From CAWUJT01 sp963922715 (GTDB lineage: Bacteria > Pseudomonadota > Alphaproteobacteria > Rhodobacterales > Rhodobacteraceae): a stretch of DNA of 19,946 nt. A program made the translations under genes and the position numbers. Positions 8,984-14,868 of this stretch are shown in pieces. Every line of letters begins with the position of its first letter. The first letter of the stretch is position 1. Below the pieces are notes generated by a model, which was given only the letters and a program-made list of their open reading frames with translations, was not told the origin of the DNA and made no database searches. The stretch covers positions 1-19,946 of the forward strand of contig CAWUJT010000035.1 in NCBI GenBank assembly GCA_963922715.1, in the 5' to 3' direction.

Positions 8984-10711
8984 ATGCAGCAAAAGACAAG
9001 CTATGGCAGCGCAAAAGCACGGCTGCGGCAGGTTTTTGTCGCAGTAGGTCTTTTTAGTGCGTTTGTGAATATCCTTATGCTCACAGGCCCTATGTTTATG
9101 TTGCAGGTCTATGATCGTGTCTTGAGCAGTGGCTCCCTCCAGACCTTGATTGGGCTTTTTGTCATCGTCGTGTTGCTCTTTGCCTTTTTGGGATTTTTTG
9201 ACTTTCTGCGCACGCGAATCCTGTCCAGAGCAGCCTTCCGATTGGATCAAGACATCAGCCATCAGGTTTATGGACTTTGGATCAAGGCTGGATCCGGCCA
9301 GATTAAGATCCTAGGGCGACCTTTGAACGATCTTGCTGTGGTGCGTGGGTTTCTCTCAAGTCCGGCAATCCTTGGGTTTTTCGATCTGCCTTGGGTGCCG
9401 TTTTACTTGCTTATCATCGCGCTTGTACACCCTTGGCTTGGGATATTAGCCATTGCTGGGGCGGTTGTTGTCGGTGTGATCGCCTATGTCAATCAGCTCA
9501 CAACCAAAGACCCTTTGGCCCGCGCTATGGCGATGGATGCCACAGAAACATCTTTTGTGGAACAATCTCACCTTCAGGCGGATACAATTTTACCCCTTGG
9601 CATGGGGAAATCTGTTGAAGGCTTTTGGGCTGAGATGCACCGCAAAGGATTGGCTGTGGGACAAGTGGGAAATGATCGTGGAGAAGGGTTTTCCACAAGC
9701 TCAAAGGCATTTCGGTTGTTATTGCAATCCGCCATCCTGGCCATGGGCGGCTATTTGGCCGTCATGCAGGAGATCTCGGCCGGTATGATTGTTGCGGCCT
9801 CCATCATTACCGGGCGGGCCCTTGCGCCCATTGATCAGGTGATCGGGCAATGGAAGAGCGTGGTGCGCGCCCGCGAAGCCAATCGACGCTTAGACCAAGC
9901 TTTTGCAAAGGTACCCGCCGCAGAAGCGCAAGAAGTTGATCTCCCTGCGCCGCAAGGTAAGGTCAGTGTACGTAATGTCACGAAATATCCTTTAGGGTCT
10001 GAACACAACGCTGATGCAAAGCCTATTCTGAGCAATGTGAGTTTTGAACTGCCCGCAGGCAGCTCGGTTGGGATTATCGGCCCAAGTGCAAGCGGCAAAA
10101 CCACTCTTGCAAAACTCCTGGTAGGTGGGTGGCAGCCGGATCAGGGCTCTGTAAGATTGGATGGAGCATCTCTAACGCAATGGGACCAAGAAAAACTTGG
10201 CCGCTATATTGGATACCTTCCACAACGGCTGGATCTTTTGTCGGGAAGCATCCGCGATAACATCGCACGTTTTGATCCTGACGCAAAAGATGAGGACGTA
10301 ATCGCAGCCGCCGAAAAAGCTTTCGCGCATGAGATGATCGTCGGATTGCCGGATGGATATATGACGAAGGTTGGCTATTCAGAACTCCCTCTTTCAGGCG
10401 GTCAAGTTCAACGCATTGGTTTGGCACGGGCGTTATATGGTGCACCAAAGCTGATTGTCCTCGATGAACCCAATTCAAACTTGGATACACAGGGTGATGA
10501 AGCCCTAGGGCAGGCGATAAAAACGATCAGTGCCAGCGGATCAACGATCATTGTGATTGCCCATCGTCCCAGTGCTATCGCTGCTGTTGACAACCTTATT
10601 TTGCTGCAATCAGGTCAGATCGCAGATTTTGGACCAAAAGACGTAGTTTTAAAACGTATGATGCAGGTCGCATCACCTGTCACACAAAATGAGAAAGCCA
10701 AGGTCTCATGA
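8984..10711 (+). CDS. Type I secretion ABC transporter, permease/ATPase (PrtD type)
   Basis: This 575-residue inner-membrane exporter has a transmembrane half (hydrophobic segments at about 17-40, 54-75, 130-170 and 245-285) followed by an ATPase half. Visible motifs are Walker A GPSASGKT (366-373), signature LSGGQ (470-474), Walker B LIVLDEP (490-496) and the H-loop His527. There is no N-terminal C39 peptidase domain, so the substrate should carry an uncleaved C-terminal signal, as the upstream RTX protein does. Length and layout fit the PrtD family of type I secretion systems. The ATG lies 29 bp after the stop of the giant RTX gene, and the gene overlaps the next one by ATGA. This arrangement points to one transcript and a dedicated exporter. 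Confidence 0.93.
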   Translation: MQQKTSYGSAKARLRQVFVAVGLFSAFVNILMLTGPMFMLQVYDRVLSSGSLQTLIGLFVIVVLLFAFLGFFDFLRTRILSRAAFRLDQDISHQVYGLWIKAGSGQIKILGRPLNDLAVVRGFLSSPAILGFFDLPWVPFYLLIIALVHPWLGILAIAGAVVVGVIAYVNQLTTKDPLARAMAMDATETSFVEQSHLQADTILPLGMGKSVEGFWAEMHRKGLAVGQVGNDRGEGFSTSSKAFRLLLQSAILAMGGYLAVMQEISAGMIVAASIITGRALAPIDQVIGQWKSVVRAREANRRLDQAFAKVPAAEAQEVDLPAPQGKVSVRNVTKYPLGSEHNADAKPILSNVSFELPAGSSVGIIGPSASGKTTLAKLLVGGWQPDQGSVRLDGASLTQWDQEKLGRYIGYLPQRLDLLSGSIRDNIARFDPDAKDEDVIAAAEKAFAHEMIVGLPDGYMTKVGYSELPLSGGQVQRIGLARALYGAPKLIVLDEPNSNLDTQGDEALGQAIKTISASGSTIIVIAHRPSAIAAVDNLILLQSGQIADFGPKDVVLKRMMQVASPVTQNEKAKVS

Positions 10712-12012
10712 TCGGTGACGAGCCCAACTTGAAAACGGGAATTTCTTGGACCGCAAGACTTGGTTTTCTTGCGGTAGGTGCCTTGTTTTTGACTTTGGCT
10801 GTTTGGGCCACTGTGACCCAAATCAACGGTGCCGTGATTGCTGTGGGAACAGTTGTCGTGACAGGCAACCCCAAACAGGTCCAGCATTTTGATGGGGGCG
10901 TGATTGACGAAATTCTTGTCACAGAAGGTGATTTTGTCACAGAAAACGATATACTCGTGCGATTAGATAAAACATTGCTTGAGGCCAATCTGATGATTTA
11001 CAAGGCGCGTCTTGCGGACTTGATTGCGCGCAAATCTCGACTGCGGGCCGAGCAAAACAGCGATACCGAGATTGAATTTGAGCGGTTTCCAGAGGTTCTA
11101 ACGGGTGTTGACGCAACAGATGCTTTCCAAGGTCAGATCGAGATTTTCAATGCAAGGCGGGGTTTGCAAGACGGCAAAGAAGAACGACTTCTCGAGAAAA
11201 TCGCCCAACTTGAAAACCAGATCATAGGCGTTGAGGGGGTGCTCGCCGCGAAAAAACGACAATTGGAGTTGATCTCTGAAGAGTTAGCAGCCAAAGTTGA
11301 ACTGGCAGATAAAGGCCTGATCGCAGCCCCACAAGTGGCCTCGATCGAACGGGCCAAGGCTGATATTGAAGGCCAAATTTCTGAACACATATCAGAGATC
11401 GCGGGGATCAAAAACGCAATCCAAGAAGCGCGCATTGAAATGCTATTAGATGACCGCGATTTTACAGAAAGCATTGTAGAAGAGCAAAGTCAGATCACGA
11501 CGCAAATTGGTGAATTGATCCAACAAACACTCTCTACGGAAAAACAGCTCGACCGTGTTGCCTTACGTGCTCCGGTCTCCGGTGTTGTCCATGAGATGCA
11601 AGTCTTTACCATTGGCGGTGTGGTGCCGCCGGGTGGCACTGTCTTGCAAATTGTGCCCCAAGGGGAAAACCTCTCCTTCGAAGTGCAGATTGATCCAGTC
11701 TCCATCGATCAAGTCGCTCTCGATCAAAATGTCCGACTGGTCTTTTCGGCCTTCAATCAACGCACCACGCCAGAACTCCTGGGCACAGTGTCGAGACTAT
11801 CGCCAACCAGCATTACGGATCAAAATTCTGGCCTGAGTTATTTCAAAGGGGAAATCTCAATTCCAAACGATGAACTTAAGAAACTTGAGGGCTTGGCTTT
11901 AGTGCCCGGTATGCCCTTTGAAGCATTTATCCAAACCGGAGAGCGATCTGTTCTCAATTACCTCATACGGCCCCTGATGGATCATCTTCAAAGAGCATTT
12001 AGAGAGGAATAA
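10708..12012 (+). CDS. Type I secretion membrane fusion protein (HlyD/PrtE family)
   Basis: This 434-residue periplasmic adaptor joins the ABC transporter to an outer-membrane channel. It shows a short cytoplasmic N-terminus, one transmembrane helix (about 17-36), then the first lipoyl half with the motif VQHFDGGVIDEI, a long Glu/Gln/Lys/Leu-rich coiled-coil region (about 150-280), the second lipoyl half starting at LDRVALRAPVSG (about 281-292), and a beta-barrel C-terminal part. Length and order are normal for the PrtE/HlyD family. Its ATG overlaps the ABC gene stop (ATGA), so the two are probably translationally coupled. No TolC-type outer-membrane partner gene is in the window, and none follows directly, because the next ~690 bp is a gene-free gap with transposase remnants. 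Confidence 0.93.
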   Translation: MIGDEPNLKTGISWTARLGFLAVGALFLTLAVWATVTQINGAVIAVGTVVVTGNPKQVQHFDGGVIDEILVTEGDFVTENDILVRLDKTLLEANLMIYKARLADLIARKSRLRAEQNSDTEIEFERFPEVLTGVDATDAFQGQIEIFNARRGLQDGKEERLLEKIAQLENQIIGVEGVLAAKKRQLELISEELAAKVELADKGLIAAPQVASIERAKADIEGQISEHISEIAGIKNAIQEARIEMLLDDRDFTESIVEEQSQITTQIGELIQQTLSTEKQLDRVALRAPVSGVVHEMQVFTIGGVVPPGGTVLQIVPQGENLSFEVQIDPVSIDQVALDQNVRLVFSAFNQRTTPELLGTVSRLSPTSITDQNSGLSYFKGEISIPNDELKKLEGLALVPGMPFEAFIQTGERSVLNYLIRPLMDHLQRAFREE

Positions 12013-12154
12013 TTAAGTTGGACGTGTCGCGGAATTGTTCCGGCCCTTTGATTTGGCATGCAGAAGCGGTTAAGATATTGATTTTTTTTGCTTCTGGTCA
12101 TTCGGACGCGTTATGTTCATATTCCCACATTCTGGAGGAAGGTTATGCTTCTTG
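12013..12154. other. Intergenic DNA after the secretion genes
   Basis: No gene is seen. It contains a spaced 7-bp inverted repeat, CAGAAGC at 12061-12067 and GCTTCTG at 12090-12096, with eight T in the 22-nt loop. It is not a convincing terminator because the T-run is inside the loop. A GGAGGA stretch near 12133 precedes an ATG near 12143 whose reading frame soon stops. Confidence 0.5.
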
Positions 12155-12322
12155 AACAAACGCGGATTGATGAGCAGCGTTTCAGGCCCACTGAGTGATC
12201 TTGAGATTCACGTGTTTTTCACCCTAAATCCTGAGGGGATGGCCGCCGTTTGTGATCACCGTGGGAAAGCGGAACCGGCTTGATCTGGCCTTGCACCTAT
12301 GCGTTGTGAAGATGACCGGTCG
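12155..12322 (+). pseudogene. Remnant of a Tn3-family transposase N-terminus (frameshifted)
   Basis: Read in two frames, the DNA gives a peptide resembling the N-terminal domain (DUF4158) of Tn3-family transposases. One frame gives VFFTLNPEGMAAVCDHRGK and then runs to a stop. A shift near 12262 continues with KRNRLDLALHLCVVKMTGR. The combined order F-T-L-x-P ... H-R-G-x-x-N-R-L-x-x-A-L-x-L-C is the familiar start of that domain. The similarity ends near 12322, where an IS3-type remnant begins on the other strand, so the transposase is both frameshifted and truncated. The identification is by recognition. Confidence 0.55.
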
Positions 12323-12428
12323 TACGGATCTTCTTTTCGGCTGAATACTGTTTGCGTGCCGCACGGAGGATGTCTTTGATGACCGTCTCGCCGTGGCTCT
12401 TTGGTGGTCTGGGGGTCTGGCACCTGTC
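12319..12428 (-). pseudogene. Remnant of an IS3-family transposase OrfA (N-terminal ~35 codons)
   Basis: On the minus strand the DNA encodes TPRPPKSHGETVIKDILRAA then RKQYSAEKKIRT. This matches the usual N-terminus of IS3-family OrfA proteins (typical form ETVIKDI-RA-RKQYSAEEKIRIVL). It breaks off exactly where the helix-turn-helix should continue, at the junction with the Tn3-type remnant on the opposite strand. No start codon in good context or rest of the element is present, so it is a dead fragment. Confidence 0.6.
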
Positions 12429-12706
12429 TACTTCTTGGCGATTACGATGTGCCAGTCCCCGCTTATCAAATCCACCTTACCTGTCCTATGGATGCGGCCA
12501 TCAGATACATGGCACAGAAAAATTGTCGAAGGGCGGTGATATCACCACAGCCTATATGACCCTATCCAAGTTCACGCTGTTCCGCACACGTCGCAGAGGT
12601 CAACATTCTTCAGAAATTTAATCGTGGTGGCATTTCTGTATTTACTGCAACTACTTTTGCTGTAGTGATACTTTTATTAACAAAAGTTAACGCTGTGGGG
12701 GAAACA
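12429..12706. other. Gene-free leader of the stand-alone RTX gene
   Basis: No recognisable gene is found. The frame of the downstream RTX gene is open back to 12560 but offers no ATG before 12707. The part from about 12620 on is visibly AT-rich. It ends in overlapping small dyads and a G-rich ribosome binding site (GGGGGA at 12696-12701). Confidence 0.4.
12670..12690 (+). promoter_or_regulatory. Overlapping dyads just upstream of the RTX gene
   Basis: Two perfect inverted repeats overlap: ACTTTT-attaac-AAAAGT at 12670-12687 and TTAAC-aaaa-GTTAA at 12677-12690. They lie 17-37 bp before the chosen ATG, directly upstream of the ribosome binding site. They could be an operator or mutually exclusive weak mRNA hairpins. 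Only the symmetry is seen; the function is a guess. Confidence 0.3.
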
Positions 12707-14371
12707 ATGGCGATCTTCAAAAGAACAGAAAACTCTTCAGAAACACTAGACGATACGACAATTGAATCAAAAGAAAACTCTTCTGAATCGCAAGACAACG
12801 CGACAGTTGAAAGCGAGCAAGCTGCCGATCCAGAAGGTTGGCTTTTCAGGTTCCTTGCGGGTTTTGATGTTATCACGGGTGATAGGGGGCCTGGCATTCT
12901 TATTGACAGACCCGTCTTTGAACAGAGACTGTTTCCACTCTTTAGAGATCCGATAGCGCTGGATACAATCGATTTGGCGGAGGAAGAGTTAGACGAAGAC
13001 GGTGCATATGAAGTCGATGATCCAGTTACGACGAGGTACGACATTACCGGAACTGATGGCGCTGACGACGTTACGACGGGCACTAAAAATGACACAATAA
13101 GCGGAAACGAGGAGGCAGACACTATCAACGGCGCAAGTGGTGATGACCTTATTTTTGGCAACCAATCTTTCGATGAAGATTTGGATGAATTAGACGAAGA
13201 CAGCGAAATTTTCACTGCTGAAGATGGAGAAAATAATATCGAAGGCGGTATTGGAGACGACACCATATATGGTGCGGGTTCAGGTGACACTTTGTCGGGC
13301 GGTGATGGCGATGATTTGCTTTATGGCGGCAACGGAAACGACTTCATAGATGGTGGATATGGCCTTGACACAATTGATGGCGGACAAGGCAACGATGTTA
13401 TCGACGGACAAGAACGCAGTGACTTTATATTTGGTGGCAGTGGTCAGGATTTTATCGATGGGGGCGCTGGCCGTGACACAATTGATGGTGGCATTGGTGA
13501 TGACACGATTAATGGCGAACAACATAGAGATCAGATTAACGGCAATGACGGAGATGACTCTTTAAGTGGAGGCGATGATGATGACACCATTAACGGCGGG
13601 ATCGGCAATGACACAATTCAAGGTGGAGCTGACTCAGATTTATTATCAGGTGAGGATGGCGACGATTTAATTAACGCCGGCTCAGGAAGCGACGTAGTAG
13701 AAGGAGGTTCTGGATCAGATACCCTAAATGGCAATGCAGGAAGCGACTCAATAAATGGAGGCGCAGACAATGACAGTATTTCTGGGGGAGCCGATGAAGA
13801 CACTCTTAATGGCGGCGCCGGTGATGACAGTATTTCAGGCGAAGAGGGAGAGGATAATCTTTTTGGCGGTGACGGAAATGACGTGCTTGATGGCGGAACA
13901 AGGGCTGATCGCATTGACGGCGGACAAGGTAGCGATACGATTTATGCGGATGAGCGTGACGTCATCACCATCGAGAGCTCTGACACGGAAGACTCTGATT
14001 TGATTTTTGGTTTCGTTGGCGCGGAAGATAACAATAATAATTATACACAAATTGATTTAAGTGGCACAGACATAGACGATTTTGATGATCTTCTGGACAA
14101 TGCAATTGAGATCGAACTTGACGATGACGACGACGATGGTCGTGTCGGTCCCCGTGATGAAACGTCTGTCCAGATAACGCACAGTGAAGACGACACCGTG
14201 GTTCTCGCCGGCGTATCGATTGACGATTTAAATGAAGACAATTTTATATTCGGCGGACCCACCGGTGCTGACGATTTTAGATTGGACTTTCTTCCCGTTT
14301 TTGAAAGGGAAAGGGAACAAGAAAACTACGATGATGAAGAAGACGAAGATTCAGACCTCTTTATCTTCTGA
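12707..14371 (+). CDS. Stand-alone acidic RTX calcium-binding protein
   Basis: The protein is 554 residues long. The ATG at 12707 is preferred over an in-frame GTG at 12665 because GGGGGA lies 5 bp before it. The N-terminal part has a 15-residue tandem duplication (KENSSESQDNATVES and its near copy) and a non-repetitive region EGWLFRFLAGFDV. RTX nonapeptides follow, first a short set (about 120-150), then an acidic spacer (about 153-172), then 27 uninterrupted nonapeptides at residues 176-418. The C-terminal part is very acidic and ends DSDLFIF, acidic then hydrophobic like several type I secretion tails. No catalytic domain or signal peptide is recognised. Probably secreted, perhaps by the exporter upstream, and folded on Ca2+ outside the cell (inference). 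The codon choice looks more AT-rich than in the ffh operon, and mobile-element remnants flank it. Confidence 0.88.
   Translation: MAIFKRTENSSETLDDTTIESKENSSESQDNATVESEQAADPEGWLFRFLAGFDVITGDRGPGILIDRPVFEQRLFPLFRDPIALDTIDLAEEELDEDGAYEVDDPVTTRYDITGTDGADDVTTGTKNDTISGNEEADTINGASGDDLIFGNQSFDEDLDELDEDSEIFTAEDGENNIEGGIGDDTIYGAGSGDTLSGGDGDDLLYGGNGNDFIDGGYGLDTIDGGQGNDVIDGQERSDFIFGGSGQDFIDGGAGRDTIDGGIGDDTINGEQHRDQINGNDGDDSLSGGDDDDTINGGIGNDTIQGGADSDLLSGEDGDDLINAGSGSDVVEGGSGSDTLNGNAGSDSINGGADNDSISGGADEDTLNGGAGDDSISGEEGEDNLFGGDGNDVLDGGTRADRIDGGQGSDTIYADERDVITIESSDTEDSDLIFGFVGAEDNNNNYTQIDLSGTDIDDFDDLLDNAIEIELDDDDDDGRVGPRDETSVQITHSEDDTVVLAGVSIDDLNEDNFIFGGPTGADDFRLDFLPVFEREREQENYDDEEDEDSDLFIF
13232..13960 (+). 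repeat. 27 contiguous RTX nonapeptides
   Basis: The stretch encodes 27 consecutive 9-residue units with no insertion (243 residues). Examples are DDTIYGAGS, DTINGGIGN and DVLDGGTRA. At DNA level the 27-bp period is blurred by synonymous and conservative changes, so it is an old protein repeat and not a recent DNA expansion. Confidence 0.9.
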
Positions 14372-14378
14372 TTAGGTC

Positions 14379-14400
14379 AAAGTTATAGCATGACTTTTTT
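14379..14400 (+). terminator. Weak terminator candidate after the RTX gene
   Basis: AAAGT (14379-14383) and ACTTT (14393-14397) form a short AT-rich stem that runs into six T ending at 14400, eight bases after the stop codon. The position and T-run are right but the stem is weak. GTCA/TGAC pairing (14376-14379 with 14391-14394) is an alternative. Confidence 0.3.
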
Positions 14401-14403
14401 GGG

Positions 14404-14416
14404 GGCTCTGTTGCAA
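14404..14416 (+). mobile_element. Solo sequence resembling an IS6-family terminal inverted repeat
   Basis: GGCTCTGTTGCAA matches the recalled consensus end of IS6/IS26-family elements (GGCACTGTTGCAAA and variants). No partner end and no transposase are in the window, so it would be a solo scar or chance. The same bases also take part in an imperfect inverted repeat (GGGGG and TTGCAA against TTGCAA and CCCCC, 14401-14443). Confidence 0.35.
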
Positions 14417-14740
14417 GCATTATGTTCGATTGCAATATCCCCCTAATCTTTATCTTTAGACATACGCCTGCTGCACACTGGGTTTCTGTGACGGTTATGG
14501 CCTCTGACAGAGTGTACGGGCCAACACAGAAGACCCGCGCTGTGATGTACTTTTCGCCAATAATATAGCGGGTTAGATTGAATACCTTGGCATGACCATG
14601 GCGCAGCGCCTGCGTTGGCGGCCACCTCGAACTGGTGGTGGTTGGCCGCTGACTCTCGACCCCTCTAAATTCAGTATAGCTGACATTTCGTGTATTTGGG
14701 TTGACAGACTCGGTTTTGGCAATTACCTCCGCAACATTCT

Positions 14741-14758
14741 GAAAGGTAAACACCTTTC
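14741..14758 (+). repeat. Perfect 7-bp hairpin in the ffh upstream region
   Basis: GAAAGGT (14741-14747) and ACCTTTC (14752-14758) are perfect complements around an AAAC loop. No T-run follows on either strand, so it does not look like an intrinsic terminator. An operator or mRNA leader structure is possible. Confidence 0.4.
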
Positions 14759-14783
14759 GGTCCTAAAATATTAAAAGGATCGC

Positions 14784-14812
14784 CCCCCACCAGCGCGAAG
14801 CGCCCGTGGGGG
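14784..14812 (+). repeat. GC-rich hairpin in the leader of ffh
   Basis: CCCCCAC (14784-14790) pairs with GTGGGGG (14806-14812). Inside it GCGC (14793-14796) pairs with GCGC (14800-14803) around a GAA loop, with a symmetric 2-base internal loop between the two stems. It ends 56 bp before the ffh ATG. No T-run follows. It could be a leader element, a REP-like repeat, or part of an old terminator. Confidence 0.6.
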
Positions 14813-14868
14813 CCGAACTATTTGGAGATATCGATTGCGACTTGCGCAAACAAAAGGTGATAAGGCTT

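Larger units (their letters stand above)
14372..14868. other. Gene-free gap between the RTX gene and ffh
   Basis: No gene is supported in these ~500 bp. A 130-codon minus-strand frame (14361-14753) has no recognisable domain and covers non-coding features. The stretch holds an IS6-like terminal sequence, imperfect dyads at 14401-14443 and 14618-14649 (GCGGCCA ... TGGCCGC), a 7-bp hairpin at 14741-14758, and a GC-rich hairpin at 14784-14812 in the ffh leader. TTGACA at 14701-14706 could be a -35 element, but no good -10 follows. Confidence 0.5.

Noticed and set aside
12061..12096. Inverted repeat after the HlyD gene as an intrinsic terminator
   Set aside because: The T-run is in the 22-nt loop and not after the stem, and the 7-bp arms could be chance.
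12352..12621. 89-codon + strand frame in the mobile-element gap
   Set aside because: It runs antisense through the IS3 OrfA remnant and has no recognisable domain or good ribosome binding site.
12665..12667. GTG start for the stand-alone RTX gene
   Set aside because: There is no ribosome binding site before it and the dyads would be coding. ATG 12707 has GGGGGA at good spacing.
13232..13960. CRISPR-like or minisatellite reading of the 27-bp periodicity
   Set aside because: The period comes from RTX nonapeptides in one long open frame. There are no identical DNA repeats and no unique spacers.
14361..14753. 130-codon minus-strand frame between the RTX gene and ffh
   Set aside because: No domain is recognised, it overlaps the RTX stop and the IS6-like end, and its composition gives no coding support.
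14806..14868. GTG 14806 as the ffh start
   Set aside because: It would translate the leader hairpin arm and add 21 residues before the conserved FETLSERLSG start of Ffh.
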